This document shows positions 35,872 to 47,447 of a stretch of DNA of 64,000 nt, piece by piece. The notes beneath the pieces were generated by a model, which saw only the letters and a list, made by a program, of their open reading frames with translations, was not told the origin of the DNA and did not search any database. Within the stretch, counting starts at the first letter, position 1. Every line of letters starts with the position of its first letter. The stretch covers positions 186,001 to 250,000 of the forward strand of contig NDFF03000317.1 in assembly GCA_002150815.3 (NCBI GenBank). Direction: 5' to 3'. The position numbers were made by a program, and so were the translations under genes. The DNA comes from Grammothele lineata. Lineage: Eukaryota > Basidiomycota > Agaricomycetes > Polyporales > Polyporaceae.

Positions 35872-36594
35872 ATGGCCGCCGTCTCCTCCCACCGCATCCA
35901 CTCCATCCACGGCGCATTCGGTGCCCCCACCTCCCTCTTCGGTCCTGCCTCGAGTGTATCTCTCGACCGCGCCGCCCAAGCTTCCTGGAACCGCATCCCC
36001 AACGTCAACGTCTGCGCCCCCCGCCGCACCTACGAGCGCGCCCCCTCCCTCACCCTCACCATCGACCCGAGTCCCGCCCGCTCTACGGGCCTCGGGGCGC
36101 GAGTGAGCGTCGCCGGGCCCTCCTCGAGCGGCACCCGCCCCCGGCGCACGACCATGTCCGCGGGCTCCCCAAGCCCCCTCCCCGTGCCCTCCGCCTCCCG
36201 GCGCGCCCCGCCCCCGCCCGTGGAACGCACGGCGCCCGCGCTCGCGGCGTCCACGCCCTCCGTCGCGCTCCCTACGCTCGAAGACCCCTTCGCGGACCCG
36301 GACCCTAGCCCCGTCGTCACGCCCCTCACGCCCTTCCCGCCCGTCCCCCGTTCTTCCCGCATCACCCCGTCCTCTATATCGCACGCCTCGCCCTCCTCGG
36401 GGTCGATCCCGGCGCCCCCGGGTCTGGGACACCGGTTCGCGACGAAGGACACGAGGGGGCGGGTCGTCGCGAACGCGCTGCTTAATCGGGGGAGCGGGAG
36501 GCCGATGGGGACGTATTTGCGCCGCAGGCTCTCGGGTGAGGCGCACGTGTATGTCAAGAGCGGTTTGTCGCAGCTCGTCGCGGCCGCTGCGTGA
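35872..36594 (+). CDS. Uncharacterised proline/serine-rich protein, 240 residues
   Basis: A single-exon ORF. It begins MAAVSSHRIHSIHGAFGAPT and continues through VSLDRAAQASWNRIPNVNVC. A low-complexity Pro/Ser/Ala linker (about residues 80-180) follows, then a basic C-terminal segment GLGHRFATKDTRGRVVANAL and LLNRGSGRPMGTYLRRRLSG ending SGLSQLVAAAA. No signal peptide or membrane segment is evident. Globular-looking ends joined by a disordered linker suggest a real protein. The leader before the ATG is C-rich with few G, as in other fungal 5' ends. I do not recognise a family. The long reverse-strand frame over the same DNA is Gly/Arg/Glu-rich and looks like its shadow. Confidence 0.6.
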   Translation: MAAVSSHRIHSIHGAFGAPTSLFGPASSVSLDRAAQASWNRIPNVNVCAPRRTYERAPSLTLTIDPSPARSTGLGARVSVAGPSSSGTRPRRTTMSAGSPSPLPVPSASRRAPPPPVERTAPALAASTPSVALPTLEDPFADPDPSPVVTPLTPFPPVPRSSRITPSSISHASPSSGSIPAPPGLGHRFATKDTRGRVVANALLNRGSGRPMGTYLRRRLSGEAHVYVKSGLSQLVAAAA

Positions 36595-39285
36595 GCTTTG
36601 GGTCGCCCAACGACGGATGCGAGGGGCGTGGGGGAAGTGTGGATTCTGAGGGAGGAAGAAAGATGCAGGCGTCCCGGTCAGTCCACTCGCCAGGCGCTGC
36701 TGCTGTCTTGCTTTCTTCTCTTTTTACTTCCTTGGGTTCCGCTTCTGTGTTAATGGTTTTCCGTATCTTGGTCCCGCACGACCCCTCACGTCTCCCTCCG
36801 CACGCACCCTTCCCCCCTCGCTCGCCGCCATCGCTCACCTGCATCTTGCATCCTGCACTTACCGAGACCCTCTACTCGAACTAATCGCATCACCACCACC
36901 TCCCGTTCCCCTCTCCTCTCCCCTTCCTCTCGCTCACCCGCACTTACCCTCTCTCGTTCCCGATGTACGCCCGCACGTCACGAATACCACCCACGCCCCC
37001 CGCATTTGTAGAAACACCACCATCGCATCTCATTATCTCCGCACGCTCTCTATCTCTTATTCTTTATTCTTTTCCTCTCTCCTACTCTCTTACTCTCTCT
37101 CACTCTCACTCTCGCTTTCCCATTTCTCTCTCTATCTCTCTCGTGACCCGAACTAGCCTAATCACCACCTACTTACCCACACACATCGACTGCCCCCATC
37201 GACTCTCGGACTCACAAAACGCCGCCGTCGGTCCACTTGTACCATCCATATCTCCATCTCCATCCCGCCCGTACTCATCTGCCCGTCCTTCAGTTATCGG
37301 TTCTCGATTCTCGGTTGTCTCCACTAGGTTCTTGCTCCGGCTCCGGCTGTAATGCACTCTTCCTTGGTCTCTGATTCACTCTCGCTCGTCTTAGGGGCGT
37401 CTGAGCGCGACGCTCGAGTCGGAGAACGTGAGCGCGCTACGACGGCCGGGAACGTTATGTGAATAACTGCACATGTTATTGTCGTGCCCTTGCGCGCTGC
37501 ACAGTGCGGAGGTAGACCGGACTCGGACTCGGGTCCCCGAGACCTCCGCGCGAGCCTCGTGCCCTCGTGCACTACCTATCCTAAGCTGAACGTTGAAGGA
37601 CAGCGGCGCGGAGGGCGCCCCGGTCCCGTACTCCGACTCCGAGCCGCTCGGACCTTCAAGCTTCGAGTTCGAGTTCCGGGCCGCTCTTCGTGCGTTGAGG
37701 ATGGTCCGGGGAGCCCGGAGACTCAGAGTGCATGCATGGTGCGGAGTACTGTGGCGAGGTCCTGGGAGGCTTAGGGTGACCGTGAGGTGCTCGGAGTTCG
37801 AGGTCGAATGAAGGATGAACGCGAGCGCGCCGCTGTAGAGAGCCCGAGCTGGGCGTATGCGCCTTCAAGCTACTGATGTATGTACCGACCAGGGACCGAG
37901 AAGGCCGCCGGCATCGGACCAGTGTTCGCCATGGTATCGGTGCGGATTTATCGCACATCTAAGACTACTGAGTCCTGCCGCTTCGAAAAGGTATCCTGGC
38001 ACACGACCTCGACGCCTCAACGTCCCTTCGCACCCGCACACCCGTCACCCTCGAGTTTGAGCTCGAGTGTGGGATGTCGGGTGTCGGTCACCCTTGGACG
38101 GATCGTGCCAGCCCGGGCCAAATGGATCGCTCCGGGTCGCCAATCCGACATAAGTATACACATCCCCGCACCCAGTGGCGGACTGCATTGGGGGGCGCAT
38201 CACTGATCTGCAGTGTCTCTGGAGTTTGGAGTCCGGAGACGGGAGGGATCGCCGATGTCATTTGGGATCCATGGGAACGTAAGTAGTACTTAGGCACAGT
38301 ACAGTATTGATGCCGATGGCCGATGGGGCACTGCCAGATGGATGTGGAGGTGGGATTGCGATGACGTCGTGATGTCCCTCGCGTTGCCCTTGCGCGTACT
38401 TGCATCAATCACTCAAGTTATAAGTACGGCGGACTAACAGCGTCCGCCAGAAAAAACACCACTACCTCCACGTTCGAACTCGAACCGCTTGAGCTTGAGC
38501 TTAGGCCTGTCAAGGAGAAGTACAGCGAGCTAGGGGCAGCGCGACCTCCGCCAGCCTCCGCCCGGGCCGTGACTCTGAGATCTGAGGGCGTGTTTCTTAA
38601 ACCTTAGGCGTCTCTCGCCACGTGTCGCCAACGCGTGATTCCGACCCGGCGTTCCCAACTCAAGCGCCCGAGGGAGTCTTTTTTTTTTTTCCATCGAATA
38701 GGTGTATTTTATCCCGTCTTCCGTATACAGGGACCCGCGGCGAGGCCAAGGGCGGGCGGGGCGCTAGGCCCGTACGCTAGTAGTACGTACTTAAATAATG
38801 TAGAGACGCGGTAGTTCGAAACATCGCTCGGAAAGTGATGAACAGTCTAGGGCAGCCCGGGAGCGGGGGAAAGGGAGCCCGAGGGAGTCGCCTCTTCTTT
38901 CAAGTTCTCCTCCAGGCCGGGCCATGCCTAGATCCGCACTGTATCGATCGCACGAGCCACGTATATTGGTGATTATGCCCGCCGTCTGGAGATTCACCGC
39001 TTGGATTTTCGTTCAGGTAACACTTTCTTCGACGCCTTCTCAAGCTCCGAGCATTCAGTTCTCGCTTCCCGGTCCGCCGCCCACCGCCATGCTTAGAGGA
39101 GCTCTGTCTAAGAACCTCAGGGTTGCTCGGTCAAATGGAATAGAACGTCATCCGGCACGACGAGGCCAACTCAACGTAACGGTCAAGGCGTGACCAGAGT
39201 ACAGCTTACGCAAAACCCCTGGAGATCCCGGTCGGACTCAGGGAAGAAGTCAGCATGTACTGAGCGTGAGTGTTGTCTTCAATGT
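36595..39285. other. Intergenic region with polypyrimidine tract
   Basis: About 2.7 kb without a supported gene. It includes the 3' end of the 35872 gene, a C/T-rich tract (36890-37145), repeated CGAGTTCGAG/CTCGAGTTTGAG-type words (37660-38510), and a 12-base T run at 38679-38690. No frame here shows conserved content. Confidence 0.35.
36890..37145 (+). repeat. Polypyrimidine tract
   Basis: Low-complexity C/T-rich sequence, strongest at 37040-37145 where TCTC and ACTCTC words repeat with almost no G. It lies 300-550 bases after the stop of the 240-residue protein gene. It may be part of a 3' untranslated region or the promoter of an unseen transcript. Confidence 0.6.
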
Positions 39286-39556
39286 ACTGTCGCGATCAGA
39301 CCATAGCGGCGGGGGGGCGAGGGTGTGACACGTCCCCGTCGAACCGGCGGGGCGGCGGGGAGGCCCCAGAGGTGTGACGCCGCCGCCGTAGGCGGCAGAA
39401 ATTTTCCATTTTGGGTACTAGGAGCGCCCAAAATGAGCCTACGGCTGCCGGTCACATCCGGCGGGGGCCCCTTGTGACCGGTGACAAAAGGCGGATAGCG
39501 GCGCGGCGGCGGGCTCTGTGACGCGTGACGCGCCGCTATGGTCTGATCGCGACAGT
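39286..39556. mobile_element. MITE with about 26-base terminal inverted repeats and TA target site
   Basis: The left end starts CTGTCGCGATCAGACCATAG and ends in GCGGCG at 39311. The right end from 39531 is its exact reverse complement, finishing CGCGACAG at 39556. Both ends are flanked by TA (inside GTAC on each side). The 271-base interior has no ORF and is very GC-rich, with nested inverted repeats (GTGTGAC...GTCACA, AAAATGG/TTTTGGG words) that would fold into a long hairpin. It fits a non-autonomous TA-targeting DNA transposon. The terminal sequence is unlike the MITE at 14452, so this is a different family. Confidence 0.8.
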
Positions 39557-40679
39557 ACCTTGCCTCAGGCATTTGACGTTTGACAGTAACGGGCATACAG
39601 CGGACTCTGCTGGCTCAGTTCCGATTGTGTCTTCTTCTCTACGTATGTGCGATTCTTCTTGATGCTGTCGCTGTTTTATTGATGTTCCGACGTACACGGC
39701 TTATTACTTCCCATTCTCTGTACCGCAAGCGTAGGACACCTATCAAAGTGCGAGCAGGATTGACGCGTCTGCCGAGATAGTAATGCAGAGCCGCCGCGAA
39801 GATTATCCACTCAAGAGTCTCCAGCCCGAAGGTTCTCAACAGCTCAAAATCGTCACCAGTCAAAGGAAGCCAGTGCCATGTCGAGCTCTTGTATGCGCCC
39901 ATAGCTTTTACATATCGCAGCCGGCCCGTATGGAGTTGAGTGTTTTAAATTGTTTCCGCCTAGAACGCAGGTGTCTATGTACATCCGTTTTCATAGCGAG
40001 CGTGTCGGCTGACCTTCGGCCGATATGCCTGGCTTCCTCTAGACTTTGTTACCCGAGTCCGAATTTATGGGGCTGATGGCGGATATGACTCGATGCGGTG
40101 CGTCTGAGTGGCTTTTCAACGGAGGCATCCCGAGTTCGCAAGTTCATAGGTATGATAGACGTTGTAACACGTGGAAGCGATCTCCTAACATGTTAGTAGG
40201 GGGCACCGATATTCACATTCCAGTCTCAGGCAGCGTTTGTTGACCTGCGGGGCGGCGTGCCGCGTAGAGCGAATTTAGCGTGTGTCTAGAATGCATAGAG
40301 CCTATGCCCCACAGTTGCCGAAGGAATCGATCGCCGTACGTGAACATCATTCCTTTTCGCGGCGAAGATGCTTATTGATGGACCCTTGACGACGAAGAAG
40401 GAAAATCTACGTCCTCGCACGTTCTCATCGTTGGAGATACCAATTGAATTCACACAGCCTGCAACCAAATAAATCCGAGAACACCTTCGCGAACTCCCGT
40501 CAGGTGAGACGGTTCTTGAGTCGAGTCATTTTGCTCAGTGCAAGACGCCGTCGAGGTTCTTCTAGCCACTGCACACGCCAGCACTTGCTTCACGACATAA
40601 ACTCCCTTCAGTAACGTGTGGAATGTGAATTTCCGTGTTCTACCCGCCACGTACGATTTCCCTCTCTCGCGCACGTACA
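39557..40679. other. Intergenic region upstream of the P450
   Basis: No gene I can support. A minus-strand frame (39639-39902, starting MGAYKSSTWHWLPLTG) has a mildly protein-like look but no motif. The P450 promoter should lie in the last few hundred bases. Confidence 0.35.
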
Positions 40680-43065
40680 ATGCCTTCTCCAATTCTGTTG
40701 CAAAGCTGCTTCGTTGCCTTCGTCGTCCTCGCCGTCATATGGAAGTTCTTCAAGCAGCTGGTCCTCCGCTCACCCTTCGACAACGTGCCAGGTCCTCCAG
40801 CAGACTCTTTCGTTTACGGTGATTCTGCCATGTACATCACTCTCATAATTAGAGCTCACTGGCTTGCTCGATAGGGAGCCTCAAACGACTCCTGGGCAAC
40901 CGGACGGGCTGGGACTTGATTCAACACCTGACGGACACGTATCCAGGTGTCGCCAAGCTCTATGGACCGTTTGGTGTATGTTTACAGTTATTTCCTCGAA
41001 TGGGCTGGGATCGGATTGATAGGCCGTTTGGTCGTACACAGCACAGGATTCTCTACGTCTGGGACCCGGTAGCCCTGCGCAACATCGTGCTCACAGAGCA
41101 AGATATATACGAGGAGGCTGAATGGTTCATCAAGTGCGTCTCTCGCCCTCTTGATTCAGTCTCAGTTGTGGACTCAAACATCCGGTGATAGGTTCAACTT
41201 CCTTCGTTTCGGCCCCGGCCTCCTCTCTTCACTCGGTGAGCCTTTACTTAGTCTCCTCATCGCTCTCGGGCAGTGCGCTTAGCCTTCCCTCCGTCGGATC
41301 TGGTCCCGCTCGCTTGCCCTTTCGACGCACCTAGGGGAAACCCATCGCCGGCAACGCAAGATGCTCAATCCTGTCTTCTCGACCGCCCATATGCGGCGCA
41401 TGGTCCCGCTCTTCAACAGCGTCTGCCTCCGACTGCAGACGGCCATCAGCCAGCGCGTTGGAGACGAGCCTGTAGAGCTCGACATGATCGCCTGGATGGG
41501 TCGCACTGCCCTCGAGCTCATCGGCCTGGCTGGCCTCGGGCACTCGTTCGACCCTCTCACCGATGACTCCCCAGATGAGTTCGCACGGCTCGTGAAGTCC
41601 GTCGGGTACGTCTCACGGGATTCCTTTCATGCATGTTTGATGATGCACACTGACGCGACTTACTGGTTCGTCCTGCTAGCCCCGCGCTGGTGACACTGCA
41701 TCACCTCCGCGGCCTGCTACCATACATCCCGAACATTGGGCCTCCGGCGCTGCAGCGCAAACTCGTCGACCTCATCCCTCACAAAGGAGTTCGCCTCATG
41801 AAGAAGTTCGTCGACGGGATGCACCGGGAAAGCGTGAAGATATACAAGGCGAAGTTGGAGGCTCTTGCGCGCGGTGATGAGGCAGTGGCGAAACAGGTGG
41901 GAGAGGGAAAGGATATCATGAGCATTCTCAGTAAGCGTTGTCATTCCTCCGCGTACGAAACAGCGAGAGTCTAATCGGTCATTCATGCAGTAAGAGCCAA
42001 CATGGATACGGCAGAGGAAGACAAACTCCCCGAGGAAGAGATCATTGCCCAAGTGTCGTACGTGCCTCTGCGCAATCACTCTGATTATTCCTCTGCTTCA
42101 ACATGCATTTCCAGAACGTTCATCTTCGCGGGGATGGACACGACCTCAAATGCACTTGGAGTGACCTTGCAGCGGCTCAGCGAACATGCCGACGTGCAAC
42201 AGAAGCTGCGCGTCGAGATACTCAACGCTCTTGACGGCCGCGATGCCCTCGATTACGATGACCTGAACGCGTTGCCGTACCTTGACGCCGTCTGCCGCGA
42301 GTCACTTAGGCTGTACGCCCCAGTGACGCATCTATTTCGCGAGTAAGTTATACCCCGGTATTTACCGACATGCCATGACACGCCATGCTGATTCCATGTG
42401 TAATATCCTGCCAGGACGCGTAAAGACACCGTCCTCCCGCTCTCTGCCCCGATCCGCGGGAAGGACGGGAAGATGCTCAATTCGATCGTCGTCCCGAAGG
42501 ATTCCGTCATCGGCATTGGAGTCCTCTCCGCAAACCGGAGCAAGGAGATATGGGGCGAGGACGCGCTCCAGTGGAAACCTGAGAGGTGGCTCGCGCCCCT
42601 GCCGGAAAGCGTCACGGGTGCGAAGATGCCCGGCGTGTATTCCAACTCGTAAGTCCTCGTTTGACTTACGTCCACATGCCATACCACAAATGTGACGTTT
42701 ACTCTTCTTTAGGATGACGTTCCTGGGCGGAGGTCGCGCATGCATGTGAGTGCTTGTAAATGTTGGATATATTTGCCAATTGACACGTATGGGCGGCCCA
42801 CTTTCAGCGGCTTCAAATTCTCGCAGCTCGAGATGAGTGAGTGTTTCTGCAAGACGGATGTGTTTGCGGGTGTTAAACTCGCTCCTTTCCAGAGGCCGTT
42901 CTATCCTTACTGCTTGCTAAATTCACCTTTGCGCCGTCGGGGAAGGAGATTTCGTGGAACTTGGCCAACGTTCGCTTCCCTACTGTAGGTGGAGACCCGA
43001 AGCCGTCAATGCCCATGAAGGTCTCGCTGTACAAGTGTGGTCAGGATTCTACGTTGGAGGTCTGA
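40680..43065 (+). CDS. Cytochrome P450 monooxygenase
   Basis: Haem-thiolate monooxygenase anchored in the ER. It starts MPSPILLQSCFVAFVVLAVI (membrane anchor), then FDNVPGPPADSF (proline hinge), RILYVWDPVALRNIVL, ETHRRQRKMLNPVFSTAHMR (helix C W/R region), TALELIGLAGLGHSFDPLTD, I-helix FIFAGMDTTSNALGVTLQRL with AGxDTT, K-helix ESLRLYAPV with ExxR, WKPERW, and haem loop FLGGGRACIGFKFSQLEM. An intron splits the haem loop after the ATG-C of Cys-Ile. It ends SMPMKVSLYKCGQDSTLEV. About a dozen short introns. All catalytic motifs are present and the frame is preserved at the junctions I checked. The CYP family cannot be fixed without alignment and the substrate is unknown. Confidence 0.92.
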
Positions 43066-43474
43066 TGTGCGCGGTGCAGTTGATGCAAAAGCTCAGAATT
43101 GCGCTCACGATGGACGTAGACCGGAGGATACAGAATGATGTAGAATTGGATTTCATAGGGACGGAAAGAGACGCGGAGAGTCGCGGACTATACATTTCTG
43201 TCTTACGTTGTAACGTTTTCAAGCAAATCGACTAGGACCTAAAGAGCCTCAAAGTCAGCGGATTGAATACGCATCACGAACTAACGGTAAAGCTGCCACC
43301 GTTAACGACAGATTGCATAAATGGCTATGTCTGCGCGACGTGCAAGCTTCCTTTCCAAGATCTGCACGAGATGAAGAGCTTGAAGCTGATTATCGCGTTG
43401 GAAAGAGACTGTTACCATGAACCACCAGGTAGGCTCAGAAAAAAGGGGAAAAAAGACTCTGACATTGCATATTA
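43066..43474. other. Spacer between P450 and tRNA-Glu
   Basis: Holds the P450 3' region. T-rich on the minus strand near 43440-43456 (TTTTTTCCCC and TTTTTT), which is the Pol III terminator of the minus-strand tRNA. No gene. Confidence 0.4.
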
Positions 43475-43546
43475 TTCCGACACGGGGAATCGAACCCCGG
43501 GCTATCGCGTGAGAGGCGATAATGTTAGCCACTACACCATATCGGA
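43475..43546 (-). tRNA. tRNA-Glu (anticodon CTC)
   Basis: A 72-base cloverleaf on the minus strand: acceptor TCCGATA/TGTCGGA, D stem GTGT/ACAT fully paired, anticodon loop CTCTCAC, T arm CGGGG-TTCGATT-CCCCG. Standard box A (TGGTGTAGTGG) and box B (GGTTCGATTCC) are present. T-runs about 20-35 bases downstream act as terminator. It has one base difference from the inverted copy 11 kb away at 32387. Confidence 0.95.
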
Positions 43547-43975
43547 TATGTCCAACTGGGTAACACGTGGTTGTATACCGTTTAATCAGTGAGCTAAAAA
43601 CGCACTGCCAGGCGTCCGCAAACAAGAAGGCCCGCGCGACTGATAACTGCATCGATAGGTGACATGGATGGGAGCGATTCACACAAGGCGCAGGTTACCG
43701 CTCAAGCTCCAAGCGATACCTTCGAGAACAACCTAAGCAGCTGGCGGGAGCATAGGAGCAGCCACATTACGCCGGCTAAAGCAAGCATGCTTCAAGTTGA
43801 GAGTTCCAGTTAACTGCGAGAGCTGCCTCTTCAACGTCGAATGAGGATCTAAGATTAAGTAACCAGAGGCTTTCTAGGTACGCCGGACCTCGTAGTACAC
43901 CGAAATTATTGCGGTCATGTAACGCTTCCCTGTAGAAGTACAGCTATTTCCATAGTAAAACCTTCCCAACGATCG
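43547..43975. other. Spacer between tRNA-Glu and Dal5-like transporter
   Basis: No gene seen. It contains the 5' flank of the tRNA and the 3' flank of the transporter. Confidence 0.4.
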
Positions 43976-46364
43976 TCAATACACAAAACGGAAATTCATC
44001 TTCGCGTTACCCTGAGGGACAGTGGGTTAACGCTGCGAGCTCGAAACGTAGCTCGAGTCAGACCACTCACCTTATCCTTGGTCGTGTCCAGGTACTCCTG
44101 CTGCTCCTGGACAATCATTGAAAGATATCAGCCTTCCGAATCGTGGTATCCAAAACCGGCGCTGACTGACCTTCGCTGACCAAGAGTTCCATATCCTGTC
44201 TCGACGCGCATTGATCGTCTTGTAGAAAAGATACGTGAACAAGTACAGGAAGATGTTAGCCACGGTAATGCCAATCAAGATGCGGTTTCCGCGTTTGTCT
44301 ACGAGGGATGGGTCAGTATAACTCTGCATGACCGTAGCGAAGGGAATGGACAAATAGCCAGCGTCGACGTGATATCAAGCTACGGATCGGGGTTCACGGG
44401 GTACTCACAGAGCGGCTGGAGAGTTTTTCCATCAGAATGAGTCGCATAATACGACAAGTCAGACACGACACGAACCTTATCGTCGTCCCGGTAGATGTTG
44501 GACGCTATGATCCCATCCGCCTGAACGAACATGTTGTACAACGAGGCGGAAACCGTGCGCGTGCCCACGCCGTACGAGTTGGTCGACGCCCATGCTACCT
44601 GGAGCGGATGCACGTACGGGTATCCCGCGACGAGCGAGACGACGGCGAAGTAGACCCACTGCGAAGTCTGCGCGTTGAACGTATAGAGTGCGACGAGTAG
44701 GGGAAGGGCCCAGAACTGGAGGAGGACGGCCGTGATGGTGCGGCTGTTGATGACCTCGCTGAGATCGCTGAAGATGACAAGCAGGATCATGCCGAGCACT
44801 TTGGACGGGACGCTGAGCAGGTTAGCTTGTGTGGTGTTGTAGCCGAGGTTGCGGAGAGAGAGGGTAAGATACGTCTGCGGCGGATTAACGGGGACTGCGA
44901 ATCGGGATTAGCGGGTGGTGACGAAAAGCAAAGTGGTACCACGCACTCAGGTGAGTGAAACCTAAGATGTAGATAGGCCAGATATGCCAGTCTTTGATGA
45001 CAGTCCACAGCTTCTTCGGCGACAGACCCTCGCGATTATGCATATCTGACTTGGATGGATCGTCGCGAAGTACTCGATTTACCATGATGACTTCCTCCCT
45101 GTAACGCACACGTGACTGAGTTGGCGCATAGTAGAACAGACACCAGAATGCTCACCGCTCGGTGAACCAGCCCTTGGGACGGAACCATGCCTTCGTTTGC
45201 GTCGGCCCGGGAGGCATCATGAAGAAGGACGCGATGCCGACGGCGAGCGTGAGCACACCCTCGATAAGGAAGAGGTATCGCCATCCCGCGTGCCCGCCGA
45301 CGCCTCGCAAGCGGAGGATTCCGGTCGCGATGAACGCTCCGGCAATCTCGGCCAGATAGTTGGACACCCAGAACCAGGCGAGCCTGAGCGGCACTGTAGA
45401 TAGTGGACTTAGTACGACTCGCTAGTAGCGGCGAACGCGAGACGCACTCTCGCGCTTGGTGTAGAAGTATGACAAGTAGAGGATGACGTCGGGAATGAAC
45501 CCGCCTTGCATGAAGCCGAGTAGGCAGCTGTTCGTGTAGGGTAAGATTGGAGACGGGAAACGCGAATGATAACGAGACGGACCGCGTGGCAAGGAAGCTC
45601 GCGCGACCTTTGAGCCAGAACTGAGCGAGGGAGACGAAGCTCCATAGAACCATCTGCAAATACGTGTGAGAATGAGACCGAAGCAATAGATACAAACGCG
45701 TACCTGGCTAGGAATCCACACGTCCGGACCGAGGCGCTTCGAGATGAGCTGCGAGGGAAGCTCGGCGAGCAGGAAGCACAACTATGAAGACGAACACAGA
45801 TTAGGATATGACTGACATGCAGAGCAGCCAACATAACACTCACCCTGAACAGCGTGTTGCCGAGATTGAAGTCGTTGGTGTTCAAGTGAAGATCTTGGAG
45901 GAAGTTGTCCGTGTTCGCTTGCGAAATATTGGACCTATCTAGATCGAGGCTGAAGAACATGACGCACGCCCACACCATGATCAACCAGTCAACCTTCCGT
46001 ACGACCCGCTGTCACGAAACATGATGTCAATTTCCCTCTGCGACGAGGTCTTTCTGCAGGTACTCACGTCCTCCTCGCGCCATGTCCAACGCGCGAACGG
46101 GTCGAAGCGGTGCGCGTTCTCCCATACCGCAGGCGGGCGGTATATCTCGCGCGTAACAGGATCGTCGAAGACGGAGCGTTGAGTGGCGATCGCGTCCGGG
46201 TCGTGCTTCTTGCGTCCGAGGAAGAAGAAGCGCCTCCCCTCAGCTTCGATCGGCGCACCTAGGGGTGGGATCTCATCCTCCGGCGAGCCGAGCTTGCTTG
46301 TAACGGAGTCGGAGTCGTCTGTGAGCGCCTTGCCGAAGGTGGTCTTCGTGAGCACGGTCGACAT
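43976..46364 (-). CDS. MFS transporter, anion:cation symporter / Dal5 (allantoate permease)-like
   Basis: Twelve-helix carrier of the fungal Dal5/Tna1/vitamin-uptake group. It starts MSTVLTKTTFGKALTDDSDS with a long cytosolic N-terminus (DPVTREIYRPPAVWENAHRF), then VDWLIMVWACVMFFSLDLDR with SNISQANTDNF, FLLAELPSQLISKRLGPDVW, GFIPDVILYLSYFYTKRE, AWFWVSNYLAEIAGAFIATG, GWRYLFLIEGVLTLAVGIAS, FFMMPPGPTQTKAWFRPKGW, PVNPPQTYLTLSLRNLGYNT, VSLVAGYPYVHPLQVAWAST, NSYGVGTRTVSASLYNMFVQ, and finally QQEYLDTTKDKGNAKMNFRF. The D-x-x-N-x-x-N-A-type TM1 motif and the final YLDTTKDKGN tail are family hallmarks. The last exon (43976-about 44012) was found by following the family tail across an intron. Substrate (ureides, nicotinate, pantothenate or other) is unknown. 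A 38-codon in-frame upstream extension to 46478 is possible but unlikely. Confidence 0.88.
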
Positions 46365-47447
46365 CGCGGGCGTGGGCGGGGCGAGAACGTGGTGGGAGTG
46401 CGCGCGGTGAACATCGTCGCGCACCGGCTGCGCGTTCTTATACCGGTGCTCCGTGACGAAGCCAAGTCCAGGGAGCAAGAAGCAAACTGAATGAGCTCAG
46501 CTGGCGCCATGGTCCAAGTATATGAGCCATGGTGAGCGAAGGTCACTAGATGGCGCATCAACGCGCGGAATGGCGACAGCGGTCACGTGATATTCCGCCG
46601 CCTCCACGAACATGTTTTTGTGGCCAGCCATCTGTGGCCTAGACACGCTCCGCGCTATCCATGCGAGGCGGTATCGTGAGCGGTCGCATGAAATGAGAGA
46701 GAAGGAAGTACTTTCGTCCTGAGACTGACGCCCGGCATCCAGGAACATCTCTTGAGCACGCACTTCGCACCCGACATGACGCTGTGTGCCCTTTTCGACT
46801 AGTAAATGCTCCCGTCACGAAGGCGGATACGCCACTCAAACTTACTCAAAGCTGGATAATCCCAGGTCCCAGGGCCAAGAGAGTCTAGCGCATATCGCTG
46901 ATATTCCTCGAAACTCGCTCTCCTGACGTCGTGTGCATTGTGAATGACGAGGACAGCTAGGATAATGCGCACTAAGGGAGACTGGCGGGATTCAGCTCAA
47001 ACTGCTGCGCTTCAGGAACGGAACGCACAATTCGAGGCTCGTTTTCCACGACCGGTGGCCACGTGCTACGAACTACAATCACTTCAGCTCCAACTCCAGG
47101 CCGTGCCTGATAGAAGTCAGCATGTATCCCCGGATTTCTCAGAAGGAAGCACCGCGGAGTTTGGTTTGATTAGTTCATTCAAGGAGTCCTAAGTCATCAA
47201 CAACAGCGCCTGATAAGCACGCGCAACACCGCGTCCTTCCGCGTCTCGCTTCCCGGCGACGTCTATAAACGGCTCCCCCTTCCTCTCGTCTCACATAGCG
47301 TTGCGAAGTCACGAAGAAACCTCTGCCGGAAAGATCTTCGCATACCTCAGTTGGTGCGTGCAGTAGCATATCCAACGTCTACCATCGCACGCAGCCGATC
47401 GCCGAAGCGGATCGTCAGCAGGACCAGACTATCGACGAGGTCAGCGG
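46365..47447. other. Intergenic region between two MFS genes
   Basis: Promoter of the Dal5-like gene and 3' flank of the Qdr-like gene. A TATAAACGG at about 47262 sits in a pyrimidine-rich setting on the plus strand, but no plausible plus-strand gene follows. Open frames are short and unrecognised. Confidence 0.35.

Noticed and set aside
34841..36029. Long open frames on both strands (318, 316, 242 and 177 codons)
   Set aside because: They overlap each other in GC-rich DNA, are Arg/Ala/Gly/Pro-rich, lack motifs and start far from plausible leaders. They behave as GC artefacts and shadows of the 35872 gene.
39639..39902. 87-codon minus-strand ORF starting MGAYKSSTWHWLPLTG
   Set aside because: Somewhat protein-like, but short, without a motif, and lying between a MITE and the P450 promoter. 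Not enough to call.
32387..43546. The two tRNA-Glu genes as ends of one mobile segment
   Set aside because: tRNA genes are commonly repeated. Their flanks do not match beyond the tRNA itself, and the intervening genes are ordinary fungal genes.
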